A stretch of DNA of 64,000 nt, taken from CAWJTV01 sp963845695. GTDB taxonomy: Bacteria; Planctomycetota; Planctomycetia; Isosphaerales; Isosphaeraceae. Below are positions 50,448 through 62,665 of the stretch, piece by piece (position 1 is the first letter of the stretch; each line of letters begins with the position of its first letter). The stretch spans positions 248,001-312,000 of the forward strand of contig CAWJTQ010000013.1 in the NCBI GenBank assembly GCA_963845695.1, in the 5' to 3' direction. The position numbers and the translations under genes are program-made. The notes beneath the pieces are model-generated. The model saw only the letters and a program-made list of their open reading frames with translations, was not told where the DNA came from and made no database searches.

Positions 50448-51165
50448 CGTCTGCTCTTCGGAGACCACAGGCTTGAACAGGCCCACGACGCTCGGTGATG
50501 GCGACCGTAAAGACTCGAGGACTCGGAGTCAGACTGACCCGCACCGTACGCTCTCGCGCGGACTCGGAGGCCGATGCGCGACCGCCGTGCGCCGATCCGA
50601 ACCGCGTCTCGTGGTGACCCAACCCATGACCCACGCCGCTGCTGGCGTCCTTCCCGACGCATCGCTCGTGATGTCGCGATGCGTGATCGTGGGGAACCGA
50701 AGACGGGGAACCACGGTCATGAGAGTGACCGCATCAAATTGAAACATGAAAATGCTAAATTTATATTATTGGTCTCGGATCCTCCGGAGGGGACTGGTGA
50801 ACTCGCCACAAAGATGCAGGCGGCTTTCGGACCCGCCTTGCGACCAGACGACGCGTCCGGTATGACTCACTTTCGCATTCGCGTCCTCCATTGGGGTAAG
50901 CTCCCTTCTCGCCAAGTGTGTGACAGGGCCGGAAGGATTTCCTGGTGATCGCCGCCAAACTTGGAAAGATGAGGTAAGATCATGGATTGCCGATCTGGCT
51001 TCATCCACTCACGTGTGCGATTTGCACCCGGGTGCGAGAGCGGGGAGGCTGGCGTCAGGTCGAGATCGCACCGGCTTTCCAGCGGCTCCGTCACAACCGT
51101 GATAGGGCTCGGTACTCGAAATAGATGGCAGAGTCGCCGTTATAGGCGGGACGGGGGATGCTCCC
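50448..51165. other. Divergent intergenic region of 0.7 kb
   Basis: No supportable gene lies between the PEP-CTERM start and the ECF sigma gene. The composition drops to AT-rich around 50730-50775, where a promoter pair on the plus strand is listed separately. Frames elsewhere are short and Arg/Ser-rich. Confidence 0.5.
50739..50767 (+). promoter_or_regulatory. Candidate housekeeping promoter
   Basis: TTGAAA at 50739-50744 and TATATT at 50762-50767 are separated by 17 bases. They match five of six bases at each of the -35 and -10 consensus boxes. It would give a transcript starting near 50775 with a leader of about 390 bases to the ECF sigma gene. The AT-rich setting in a GC-rich genome supports it; no experiment or comparison does. 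Confidence 0.4.
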
Positions 51166-51938
51166 ATGGAATCAACGACGGCGCGAACGCTGAATGGTCA
51201 GGTGGAGCGGGCACGTCAGAGGAGTGAGTCCACTCTGAACCGGTGGATGGCGGCGTGTCGCCCGGGGCTTCGCCGTGCGCGGGGAAGCAACTCTCCCGGG
51301 AGCTTGACCGCAAAGAAGACGCCTCGGACTTGGTCCAAAAGGTTCTGCTTCGGGCCACGATCCATTTCGACAAGTTCAAGGGCCAGAGCATCGGCGAATT
51401 CTCCACTTGGCTCGCTCGCATTCAGGACATGCTGGTGCTCAAGCTCTTCCGGCACTGGCGCAATCAGCGGCGGAACGTGGGTCAAGAGAAGCCGGTGAAC
51501 CCGGCCTGGAACGACCAGGGGGAGTTTGCCGCCTCCTCGACATCGGTGCCCGATCGACTCTCGCGGGAGGAGGAATGTGACCGGCTGATGTTGGCCGCGA
51601 GCTGGTGCCGCGAGGAGGACACGGCGGTCATCTTCCTGCATCTCTTCGACGGCCAGAGCCACGAGCAAATCGCCGCCGATTTGGGGATCGCGCCGGCGGC
51701 GGTGCGGCAGCGATACTGCCGTGCGGTCCGTCGCGTCCGCCAGGCCATGCAGTTGCAGGAGCTGATGACGGGGCGCGGGTTCCGCATCGACCAGCAAGAC
51801 GCGATTGGCGTGCATCGGTTCCAAGGGGCTGATCCGGAACAGATCGCCAATCGGCTCCAAGTACCGAAGGAGCTCGTCGCGCGCTGGATCGGCGAGGCGC
51901 GGCCATTGTTTCGCGAGATCGCGAAGGACGGGTCATGA
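51166..51938 (+). CDS. ECF-type RNA polymerase sigma factor with C-terminal extension
   Basis: About 257 residues. The N-terminus (MESTTARTLNGQVERARQRS) and the main part are in two frames joined near 51270. Region 2 is LDRKEDASDLVQKVLLRATI followed by GEFSTWLARI. Region 4 is a helix-turn-helix, DGQSHEQIAADLGIAPAAVR and QRYCRAVRRVRQAM. A further 50 residues (ADPEQIANRLQVPKELVARW) look like a second HTH, unusual for a core ECF. The stop overlaps the start of the kinase gene by one codon, so the pair is cotranscribed, a standard planctomycete pattern in which the kinase controls the sigma factor. Confidence 0.85.
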
Positions 51939-53925
51939 TGGATCGCCAACCATCCGACCGCGATGAGCCCGAGGACGAGATTCTGGAGACGGCCGATTGC
52001 GCGCTGCTGGACGAGTACTGGAAGGACCTGCAACAGCAGTCGGAGCCGGACTCTCGCCAATGGCTGATCGATCGGAACCTCTCCGACGAGACGATCGCCG
52101 GAGATCTGAATATCTTGTACCTGCTGCATCGAGCCCGGCAAAGGTCGGGATCGAGCCGTGATGGGTCGCAGCACTCGACGCTCTGGGCCCTGGAGCCGTT
52201 CGAGCGGAACCCGGAGTCGCGGGCGTCGGGCCCGGTCCAGCGGAGAGAACGCGAACGCAAGAGCGCGGTGGACGGGGATCGCAATCTGCTGGGTGGGCTG
52301 GTTTCCAGCGAAGGGGAAATCGGCCAGTCGCCGGGGCGAGTCGACCGTTGGGCGTCCGTGCCGGGCGAGCCGAGACCAGCCGTCGGCGCCGAGCCGCTGC
52401 GACGGATCGGCAAGTACCTGATGATCGAGATGCTCGACTCCGGAGGCCAGGCCCAGGTCTTCCGCGTGCTCCATCCCGAGCTGGGCAAGGACTTCGTGCT
52501 CAAGCTGGCCAAGCGGCCGATCGAATCAGGCATCGAGAGCCAGGCTGAACCGCCCGGGCGCGACCGGTTGACCGATGAAGGGCGGCTCCTGGCCCAGTAC
52601 GACCATCCCAACCTGGTACGCGTCGTCGATCTCGATGTTCACGAGGGCCGGCCGTTCGTCGTCATGGAGTACGTGCCCGGTCTGACGCTCGAGCAGTTCG
52701 GCGACCAGAATCGGCCTGACTCCCGTCGGGTCGCCCGGCTATTGGTCGAGCTGGCGCGGGTCGGTGCCTACCTCCATGACCGAGGGATCATCCATCAAGA
52801 CATCAAGCCCCGAAACGTTCTGGTCGACGTCCAGGGCCGCCCCCGGCTGATCGACTTTGGCCTGGCTCATCGGAGGCATGCCTGGTCCGACGACGCGGCC
52901 GACTGGTCCGGCGGCACGGCCGCCTACATGAGTCCCGAGCAGGCGCAGGGCCGCGCCGATGAGATCAGTCCCCGCACCGACGTCTTCGGCCTGGGCGGGC
53001 TGCTCTACTACCTGCTGACCGGCCGGCCGCTCTACCAGGGAGCCTCGTGCCTCTCCATGATCCAGCAGGCGCTAAAGGCCGAGTATCTCCCGGTCCGTCA
53101 GGTGAACCCCAGGGTACCCCGTGCGCTGGAGCGGATCTGTCACAAAGCCCTAGCGGCCGATCCGGAACGGCGCTACCGAACGGCCATCGAGCTGGAACTG
53201 CGCCTTGCGAGGGTACCTCGCCCGGCGCTGGATTGCCACGACCAGTCTGATCGTGCTGGCCGCGATGGCGATCGTGCCGTTCGTCACGAGGTCGCAATCG
53301 CGACCGACGGAACTGGTGGAACGAGCGGTGATCCCGCCGACAATCACCGCGCCCTTGAAAGTCGTCAAGTTCGAGTCCGAACACTTGCGGGGCGACCCTC
53401 TGCAATCGTTCGGCTCGATCGGCTTGTCGTCGCGGGCAACGGTGGTTCGACGACGTACTGGTATTCTCCGCCCAGCTCGACGCGCCGGCTCACAGCTACC
53501 TGATCGCGCTGAATCCCGATGGCGCGGTCCAGTTGTGCGACCCGCTGGAGGAGCGCGACCCACCAGCCCGATCGAAGAAGGTCCCCTCCGGCGCATCGGT
53601 GGAGTTTCGCTTGACCGATGGGCCTGGCTTGCAGGCGTTCGTGGTCGTGTCGTCGCGGACACCGTTGCCGCCGTTTGCCGATTGGACCGCGGCTGCCGGC
53701 CTCCGGCAGCGCTGGGGCCATGTCGCGGCTGACCACCTCGAGGGCGTCTGGGGCTTCGAAGACGGCGTGGTCGCGCGGCTCTCCAGCGTCCCGCGCGGCG
53801 ACCTCCGGCATCGCCCCGACCCCGAAGAACTGGCACCGTTCCGGGCGGTCCGCGAATACCTCGAGAAACTCCCCAACGTCGAGGCAGTCCGGGGCATCGC
53901 CTTCCCGGTCCGGCTGAAGGATTGA
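51935..53925 (+). CDS. Transmembrane Ser/Thr protein kinase with HQD catalytic loop
   Basis: About 663 residues in three frame segments (breaks near 53205 and 53440). The N-terminal 160 residues are acidic and lead to the kinase domain: Gly loop LDSGGQAQVF, lysine K190 in FVLKLAK, catalytic loop IIHQDIKPRNVLVD (287-289 HQD replaces HRD), DFG at 307-309 and GTAAYMSPEQA. The Asp is intact, so activity is plausible. A membrane helix (TTSLIVLAAMAIVPFVT) follows, then an extracytoplasmic domain with FDDVLVFSAQLDAPAHSYLI and VWGFEDGVVARLSSVP (DUF4384-like). It overlaps the sigma gene and the CHAT gene follows within 70 bp. Confidence 0.85.
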
Positions 53926-53993
53926 CCGGCAACCGAGCGATGGTTCCACGAATCACCAGAGCGATTCTCCCTTCTTTTCAAGGCATTTCTGCT

Positions 53994-56900
53994 ATGAACA
54001 CCAAGATCTTCAACGATCGGTCTCGTTCCGGTCTCGTCGTCGCATTAGTGGGTTCTGTCGTGATGCTGTCGTTCACCGCGGCGCTGGCTCAGGTGCCGCC
54101 GAAGAAGGAGGCCCGAACCGAACCGAAACCGCCCTGGCAGCGCGTCCTCCAGGCCGACGACGCCAAGCGGGTCGAGGCGCTGGAAAAAATGCTCGAGGAC
54201 CTCGAGAAGAAGGGCCAATTTGCCGAGGCCGTCGCGCCTGCCCGGGAGGTCTTGGTGATCCGTCGCCGCGTGCAGGGCGAGGACCATTGGCAGACGGTCA
54301 ACGCCCGCATCACGGAACAGACCTTCGCGCGCGTGGCCGGTATGGCGCGGGAAGCCCAGTCCGAGCTGGCGGCGGCTCTCCGCCAGCAGGGGGAGGCCGA
54401 TCAACTCTACCAGAACGGGCGTTACACCGAGCTTGAGCATCTCGTCCGCGCCATCTGGGAGGTTCACCGCCGGATCCTGGGCGAGGATCATCCCAACACG
54501 GTCTTACGCTCCAACAATCTGGCCACCAACCTCCGCGCCCTCGGAAGGTATGCTGAGGCCGAGCCGCTGCTCCAGAAGGTGCTGGCGGTCCGCCGCAAGA
54601 CCCTGGGCGAGGATCATCCCTACACGGCTTTGAGCTGCAACAACCTGGCCATTGTCCTCGATGCTCAGGGCAAGTCCACTGCGGCCGAGCCGCTCTATCA
54701 GAAGGCGCTGGCGATCCGCCGCAAGACCCTGGGCAAGGACCACTCCGTCACGGCCTCGAGCTACGATAACCTGGCGTACAACCGACATGCCCTCGGGAAG
54801 CATGCCGAAGCCGAACCCCTGTTTCAGGAGGCGCTGGCGATCCGCCGCAAGACCCTGGGCGAGGACCACTACCTCATCGCTTATAGCTACAACAACCTGG
54901 CCGCCAATCTTGATGCCCGGGGGAAGTACGCCGAGGCCGAGCCACTCTTTCAGAAGGCGTTGGCGATCCGCCGCAAGTCCTTGGGCGAGGACCACTCCGT
55001 CACGGCCTCGAGCTACGACAATCTGGCCGTCAACTTGCGTCGCCGGAGGAAGTACGCCGAGGCCGAGCCGCTCTTTCAGAAGGCGTTGGCGATCCGCCGC
55101 AAGACCCTGGGCGAGGACCACCCCGAGACAGCCACAAGCTATGGCAACCTGGCCACCAGCCTCGACTCTCAGGGCAAGCACGCCGAGGCCGAACCGGCCC
55201 ATCAGAAGGCGTTGACGATCCGCCGCAAGGCCCTGGGCGAGGACCACCCCGAAACAGCCAAGAGTTACGATAACCTCGCCATGTGTCTCGATGATCGGGG
55301 GAAGCACTCCGAAGCCGAGCCACTCTTTCGGAAGGCGTTGACGATCCGTCGCTTGATTCTGGGCGAGGGGCACGGGGACACGGCCTCTAGCTACAACAAT
55401 CTGGCCCACAACTTGCTCGCCCAAGGGAGGTACCCCGAGGCCGAAGCGATGGCGCTGGCGGCGGCTCGGAGTTACGAAGCGGCGCGGCTTCGCATCAGTT
55501 TCGCGGGGCTCGGCCGCGCCGAGTTCGCGTCCAAGCAATCGCCCTTACCTCTCGTCGCCGCGATCCTGGCCCAGCAGGGACGCGATCGAGACGCCTGGCA
55601 ACGCTGGGAGTCGGGACTTGCGCGCGGCCTGTCCGATGACCTGGAGGCCCGCCGCAGCCAACGCCTCACGCCCGACGAGCGGCGCCGCCGCGAGGATCTG
55701 ATCGGCCAACTCAACCGGCTCGATAATCAGATCGGTACCCTGGCCATCAAGGCCCTCACCGACGATCAGCGGAAACGGGTGGACGAGCTCAAGAACCAAC
55801 GCCTGGAGCTGCAAGGCCGGCTGGCGCAGCTCGAGTCCGAGCTAGTCCGGAAGTACCGAGTCACCGCCGGTGCGATTTATGCCCTCGATCAGATCCAAGC
55901 TCAGCTCCCCGCTGACGTGGCGCTGGTCGGCTGGCTCGACCTCCAGGCCGTGCCCAACCCCGCCGACCCCCGCGGCGACCACTGGGCCTTCGTCCTCCGG
56001 CACCGCGGCGCGCCGCGGTTGATCCGCACCCCGGGCACTGGACCGGATCGGGCCTGGACCCAAGCCGACGATCAGCGGTCCGGCCAAGTCAGGGAGCTCC
56101 TAGGCAGCGAGGATTTGCCGACCTGGCAAGAGTCGCTGGCGGCGCTGGCGGCGCAGCGCCTGGCCCCGCTGGAAGACGCCCTGGCCGCCCACGATGGCCT
56201 GCCGGCCGTCCGGCACCTGATCGTCCTCCCTTCTCCGGCGCTGGCGGGCATCCCCGTCGAGGCCCTGCTGGAAGCCCGGCCGGCGGGCGCACCGCGATAC
56301 TTCGTCAGCTACGCCCCCTCGGGCACACTCTTCGCCTGGCTCCAGGAGCGCCGACGCGAAGACCAGGATCGACCGGCTCGGCCCCGCCGCCTCCTCGCCT
56401 TAGGCGACCCGGTGCCTCCGCCGGCCGACGCACCGGCACCCAAGCCTCCCGATCAGGGACTGCTCGTCCAGAAGGTCGAACCCGGCTCGAACGCCGACCA
56501 GGCCGGCATCCGGCCCGGCGACGTCTTGCTCCAGTATGCCGGCGCCAAGCTGGCGGCCCTCGACGACCTCCAGAAGCAAGTCCAGGCCGGCGATCCCAAG
56601 GCCAAGAGCGTCGCCGTCGCCGTCTGGCGCGAGGGCACGACGCTCGACCTTACGCTCAAGCCAGGGCCGCTGGGTGTCGGTCTGAACAACCAGCCCGCAG
56701 CCGCCGCCCTCCTCGCCCGCGCGCGGGCGACGCCTTGCTCCGCCGCTCCCGAGGCGCCACCTTCGACCCGCTCCCAGGCTCTCGCCGCGAGGTCCAGGCC
56801 ATCGCCGGGGCCTTCGACCAGCGTGAGGTCTACCTCGGCTCCGACGCCAGCGAACAGACCCTGGAGACCATGCGGTCCCGCGGACAGCTTAGCGGGTTCA

Positions 56901-57475
56901 CCGTCATCCACCTCGCGACCCACGGCAAGATCGACGACCTCTCGCCGATGAACTCCCGGCTCCTGCTCTCGCAGGACAAGCTGCCCGACCCCACTACCGC
57001 ATCCTCGCTCGATGGGCCGGCCTACGATGGTACCCTGTCGGCCGGCGAGGTCATGAGTACCTGGAAGCTCAACGCCGAGCTCGTGACCCTGAGCGCCTGC
57101 CGCAGCGGCCTGGGACGACAAAGTGGCGGCGAGGGCTTCGTCGGCTTCGCCCAGGCGTTCTTCCTGGCCGGCAGCCGCAGCGTGATCGTCAGCCTCTGGG
57201 AAGTGGATGACCGTGCCACTTCACTCTTGATGAGTCGCTTCTACCAGAACTGGCTGGGCAAGCGCCCGGACCTGGCAAGACCCCTCTCGAAGGTCGAGGC
57301 GCTGCACGAGGCCAAGGCGTGGCTGCGTGGGCTGACCGGCGCGGAGGTCGAGCGCGAATGGAAACAGATCTCGCGGGGCGAGATCCGGACCAAGTCCAGT
57401 CCGTCGCCCGCAAGCCACCCGTTCGACCATCCCCACGACTGGGCCGGCTTCATCCTCATGGGCGATCCGAATTGA
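53994..57475 (+). CDS. TPR-CHAT caspase-like protease with an internal PDZ domain
   Basis: About 1,160 residues after one frame join near 56730, at a CGCGCGCG tract. The signal peptide (SGLVVALVGSVVMLSFTAALA) is followed by eight to nine 42-residue TPRs (AEPLFQKALAIRRKTLGEDH). A coiled linker (QLNRLDNQIGTLAIKALTDD) leads to the CHAT domain: HLIVLPSPALAGIPVEALLE, then FTVIHLATHGKIDDLS with catalytic His at 56921-56923, and VTLSACRSGLGRQSGGEG with catalytic Cys at 57098-57100. A PDZ domain (LLVQKVEPGSNADQAGIRPG, DVLLQYAGAKLAALDD, about 56450-56680) lies between CHAT strands. CHAT enzymes are caspase-type proteases; TPRs recruit partners. It is the last gene of the sigma-kinase operon. Confidence 0.88.
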
Positions 57476-59270
57476 TCGGAGGCGGATCCGTCGGATCGCA
57501 TGCTCCCGTCGAGGAGGCCCGGCCATCACGCGAGGGATCATGATCCCCTCGGCCCTGGCACAGCTCCGACCGGAGCCGTGCGCGTTCGCGGTCGATCTGG
57601 TCGGGCGTCGCCCCGAGCCTCTCGAGCAGCGCCTGGGTCATCGACGAGACCACCTCGCCCTCGCCGGAGAACACGAGATCGGCGCCGGCCTCGCGCACCA
57701 CTGGCAGCTCGAGCAGGTAGTTCGAACGGACCATGATCAAGGCGTTCGGATTCAGCTCGCGCGAGCCGAATCACTTCCTGACTCCCCGATGTCTGGGAAC
57801 TGCTGAGGATCAAGGCGCGGGAATCCCGCAACCCGGCTTGCTCCAGGGTTTCCGGGTGGGCCGCGTCGCCGTAGACGGCCGCGATCCCCTGGGTCTTCAG
57901 CCGGCGCACAGTCTCCAGGTTCAGCTCGATGATCACCGGCTCGATCTGGTTCTCGCGGAGGAGTCGGGCGAGCGTCCGGCCCACCGGGCCATAGCCGACG
58001 ACCACGGCCCGATCGCGCCCGGATTCCTCGTCAGCCGGGAACTCGGCGCAAGAGCTCCCGAGTCCGCGGGTTCCTTGATCAACCGCTGCAGCGCCGAAGC
58101 CAGGGGACGAGAGAGACGGTATATCAGGGGATTCACGGTGATGGTGATGATGGCGCCGGCGATCAGCGCGTTCACGGCTCGATCGTCGAGGATGCCCAGG
58201 TCCTTGCCCGCGGCGGCGAGGATGAATGAGAACTCCCCGATCTGGATCAGCGCCGTGGCGACCTCGGCCGCGACGCGCACGGGGTAGCCGAGCCACCGCA
58301 CGATCGCCAGCGCCGTCAGGGGCTTCCCCAGGAAGATCACGGCCAGCATACCAGCGACCAGGCCCGGCGAGTCGGCCAGGGAATGGGGATCGAACCGCAT
58401 CCCGACCGAGACGAAGAACAGCACGGCGAACGCGTCGCGCATCGGCAACGCCTCGGTCGCCGCGCGCAGACTGAACTCCGATCGGCCGACGACCATGCCG
58501 GCGAGAAACGCGCCCAGAGCCATCGAGACGCCGAAGACCTTCGCCGATCCCACGGCAATCCCCAGTGCCACGACCAGCACGGTGAGCGTGAACAGCTCGC
58601 GCGAGCGCGTCGCCGCGACGACGCCGAGCAGCCAGGGGATCAATTGCCGGCCCGCCAGAAAGGTCAGCCCGACCATCGCCGCGACCTTCACCAGGGCCAT
58701 CAACACGGCGACCGCCAGGCCGGCCGCGCCCGTTCCACCGCGACCGAAAACCGCGGGCAACAGCACCAGCACCAGCACCGTGAACAAGTCCTCGACGACG
58801 AGCCAGCCGACCGCGACGTGGCCCGCCGGAGTATGCAGCGTACCCGCATCCGAGAGCACGCGCGTGAGCACCACCGTGCTCTCCACCGAGATCGCCAGGC
58901 CGAAGACGAAACTGGCTGACCAGCTCCACCCCATCGACACACCTACCAAGATCCCGAGCAGCATCGCGACCAGGCTCTGGCCCATCGCCCCCCGTACGGC
59001 GACTCGTCCCACCGCCAGCAATTCCTTCAGGTGGAACTGCAATCCCACACCGAACATCAACAGGATGATCCCGATCTCGGCGAGCTGGTCCGCCACCACC
59101 TTGTCGGCCACGAAGCCTGGCGTGTGTGGCCCGACGACGAACCCCGCCAGCAGGTAGCCGACGATCGGCGAGAGTCCAATCCGAAATGTGATGTAACCGC
59201 AGATCAGCGCCGCGGCCAGCCCACCCGTCAGCGTCAGGATCAAGTCAATCTGATGCATGAGCCTCAACAC
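57456..59270 (-). CDS. Kef-type K+/H+ antiporter (CPA2) with TrkA-N domain
   Basis: About 605 residues in three frame segments (breaks near 58035 and 57750). The membrane domain has about 12 helices: LTGGLAAALICGYITFRIGL, AEIGIILLMFGVGLQFHLKEL, SVESTVVLTRVLSDAGTLHT, GVSMALGAFLAGMVVGRSEF and IGEFSFILAAAGKDLGILDD are all CPA2 signatures. The cytoplasmic C-terminus begins with a Rossmann NAD-binding TrkA-N domain, RAVVVGYGPVGRTLARLLRE, then AAVYGDAAHPETLEQAGL and IRLARELNPNALIMVRSNYL. It exchanges K+ for H+ under redox or electrophile control. The stop overlaps the CHAT gene end by 20 bases. Confidence 0.88.
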
Positions 59271-59325
59271 GGCCTTCGGCTGAAATCAAGAACGGATTCC
59301 CGATTACACATTCCGGAAATCACCC

Positions 59326-59351
59326 TGATCTTGAATCTTGAATCTTGAATT
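59326..59351. repeat. Tandem heptamer between Kef and the large exported protein
   Basis: GATCTTG, AATCTTG, AATCTTG, AATTGC in tandem, about 16 bases before the stop of the adjacent minus-strand gene. It is the same family as 37593-37628. Confidence 0.65.
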
Positions 59352-59366
59352 GCAGTCGCCGCTTCC

Positions 59367-62300
59367 TCAACCACTCGTACCGTCTTTCGTCTCCAGCACG
59401 AAACGGGCGGAGGTCAGACGCGGCTTCCCCTTCTCGGTCGGGATGTCGTCGAGCGCGACGTCGACGCGATAGCGGCCCGGCCGGTTCAGCTCGAACAGGT
59501 CGCGGAGGTCCAGGCGGAGGACCTCGGCCGTCTCGGTCGGCGCCAGCGTCCGGACCGCGTCGGAGGAATACCGTGCGAGTTCTCGCCGGAGCGCGACCTC
59601 GGCCCACGCAAGGGCCTCCTCGCCGCCCCGACGCGAGCGAGCGGCCGGATCGTTCACCGGCTCCGGGGCGTGGAAGACGTGGATCGAGACCCCGCCTCGA
59701 AGCGCCAGGCCCCCGCTCCCGATCACCCGGGCGAGATCCGTCGGGATCGTGACGGCGATGCCGCGAGCGTTGCGGAGCGCCACCACGATCGGCAGCGGAC
59801 CCGCCGATCGGCACGGGTTTGCTGAGGATCAATCGGCCATCGTCCCGGCCGCCGGGCGGCACGAAGCGGGCCTCGAGGTCCCGCGAGATCGGGTACCAAC
59901 CGGTATTCCACTCAGCGGGAAAATCCATCTCTTCGGCCGGCACCCTGACCACGACGTGCCGGCCCACGAACCCATAATAACGATGCCACCGATCGCCTTC
60001 CCGAACCTCCTCAGCCTGCCAGACCCGGCCGCCCTGAAGGTGGTGGACCTGCCCGGTCGGCTTCCCTTTCGACAGGTCGAACGGCCGCAGGCCGGGGTCG
60101 TCCGCGGGGATCTCCAGCGCCGTCCATCGCGCCTCCAGCGGGAAGGCTGGCAACGGCCATTGGCGGACATCCTTCGACGGATCGAGCGAGAAGATCGCGC
60201 GCCCGGCAGCCACATCTTCCGCCGTGGCCGGGCGGTCCAGTTTCGGGAAGACAAGAACCGCCTTGACGTGCTGCGGGTAGAACGGGGCCTTCTCGTAGAA
60301 CGACTGGCTGACCTCCGTGGTCTGGAACCGCTCGCCGTAACGGGTGAGCAGCGCCACGATCGCGGCAATCGTCCGATCGCGCACCTCCGGCGGCCAGTAC
60401 AGCTCGAATCGGGGGAAGCCCTCAACCTCCTGGAGCTTCTCGGCATAGAGGTCGCGCATCCGGATCGTCATCGAGAGCCCCGGCGCAGGGCCGATGCGGT
60501 TCGTCGGCAAGGAGACGGGGCGATATCGTCCCGCCCCCATCGAACGCGATCGAGACCTTACCCGCCGCGTCGCATTGGACCGATCCCGCGAGCCGATCGT
60601 CGGCCAGCCCCGCGAGCACCCGCTTGCGGAATGCGGCCACACCGAGCAGCGGGCTCGTGATCATCTCCGAACCGAACGCCCATCCCGGATCGCCGGGACC
60701 GAACAGCGGAACCCACCGCGAGCCCGGGGCATCGAACAACGCGACGGCCACCGCGGCGATCGCCGGATGATCGGGATATCTCCACAACGGCTCGAACACT
60801 TCCGTAGCGAAAAAGCCATGGCCCGGGCGATCGAACGTCCGAACCCATGCGGCATAGTCATCCAGGGCCGAGGCGTCTCCGCCCTTGACGCGCAGGAGGG
60901 TGAGCTGGGCGACATCCCCACGACGCGCCACGCGGACCTTGAGGGCAGGCAGCGCCCCCTTGAGGTCCCAGGCGGCCAGGAGCATCGCCATCCGATCCGC
61001 TTCCCAGCTTGGGGTAACCCCGTTCGTGTGCGGCTCCACGGGAGCCCCCTCCGGGTCGATCTCGATGGCACGGCGGGCCATCAACTCCGTCAGGCTCGGG
61101 TTCATGCGCCCCCGCAGCCGCTCGCCTCGAGCCGGGCTGACTTTGCCGCCGGATCGAGCCGCGACCCAGTACCGGCCGCCCCGACCCTGCACGTTGGCCG
61201 GTTGAACCAGGGCCTCGGCCGCGTCGAGCCATTGCCCGGACGTCGCGGTGTCATCGGCCAGGACCTGGAAGAAACGTTCCTCTCGCCCCAGCCCACGCGT
61301 CTTCTCCCAGAGGGCTCGGATCTCGCCCGCCACCGTGGTGCGCTGGGCGTGGTCGGTGCGCGTGCCGCCGTAAAACCGCACGTTCGGCCCGAACTCCCGC
61401 GTGCCCAGAATCGCGCTCAACGTGTCATAGGCAGCCTCGTCCACGCCCTGGATATGGAAGGACCGCGAGCGATGACGAACGTCCCAGTTGATGGTCCGCG
61501 TGAGGCGGTCGTCGTGCTCCAGGCATTCCAGCAACGGCTCAACGGCGGCCTCGCCTTCCTTGATGACGGCCTCGCCGACGGCATCCTTCGCGACGCTGGG
61601 TCGGCCGAAAAAGAACGGCTCCTGGGCGACCTGGTCGAAATCGCGGATCAAGGCAGCGATCCGCGCCGTTGGGTTGGGGAAGGCGGACTTCAACGCAGGG
61701 ACGCGCTTCGGCTCCCGCGCGCGGCGCTCCTGGTCCGCCAGGAACACCGGCAAATCTCTGAGAAAGTCGAGGTAAGGTCGGTCCCGAGTCGAAAACAGGT
61801 CTTCACCCGGCCGACGGGGTGCGTTCCAGGCCACGCACCGGGACTCGATCAAACGCTGGATGCGGGCCAGCTCGCGAACCGAGGCCAGGGCCAGCCCGTC
61901 GTCGGCGCGGGCGTGAGCCGTGGCGGCTCGATGGTACAGGGCCCAGGCCCACGCGGACGCCAGGTGCAGGTAAGCCAGTCCCTTCGAGGTCGTGTCCTGC
62001 TTCGATTGTTCCAGAGTCAGCCCAGTCCCTGCCTGCCAGAGCGCCTCGGCAAGATCCGATCGGCCGAGTCGCAACAAGAGAACCACCTTGGCTGCGGTGA
62101 GGCCCTGCTGCCGGGCCGTCCGGACGTCCTCGGCCATGCGAGGATACACCCCATTCCAGGGATCGCGGAGATCGAACCCGCCGATCCCCCTCTCCCGAAC
62201 GGCGCGGGCGTCGGGCGGCTTGACGAGCGCCCGGACGTCGGCCTCCAGGTCGGCTGCGGGGCCGACTGCCTTCACCGGGTACACCAGCCCGTTCCAGGCG

Positions 62301-62665
62301 ACGGCGAACCGGGGACCGTCCACGACCTCGCTCGGGATCACCCAGGCGTGCGTCGCCGGTGGTGGTGTGATCTCCTGTCGAAACGTCTCCGACTCGCCCG
62401 GCAGCTCCACTTCGCGGTATTCGCATTCCCGCGGGTCGGCGAACCCCTGCGCGAACAGTTCCTGCGCGGCATCGATGACGGCCTCGGGCAGCCTGGACTT
62501 CGGCGGCGCCCAGGGTTCATCCTGTTGCGGGGGCCGCGACGCCTGGTCGGACTGCGTTCGCCGAGCGGGCCGAACTTCCTCACCGCGCGGAAACGCCACC
62601 AGGACCGACGCAACGACCACCAACCACGCGACCACCACGAGCAGGTACGTTCTCGACGATTTCAT
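59367..62665 (-). CDS. Very large exported protein of unknown function
   Basis: About 1,095 residues in three frame segments (breaks near 60520 and 59815). The N-terminal membrane helix (SSRTYLLVVVAWLVVVASVL) anchors or exports it. The first 700 residues are mostly helical, with EAVVEPLLECLEHDDRLTR-like HEAT blocks. The last 300 residues are beta-rich: MTIRMRDLYAEKLQEVEGFP, RFELYWPPEVRDRT, YRVDVALDDIPTEKGKPRLT. No family or catalytic site is recognised. It resembles planctomycete-specific exported proteins. It is monocistronic as far as can be seen and transcribed away from the ABC-2 permease gene. Confidence 0.65.

Noticed and set aside
54400..55470. A regular 126-bp DNA repeat
   Set aside because: It encodes the 42-residue tetratricopeptide units of the CHAT protein, so the periodicity comes from protein structure.
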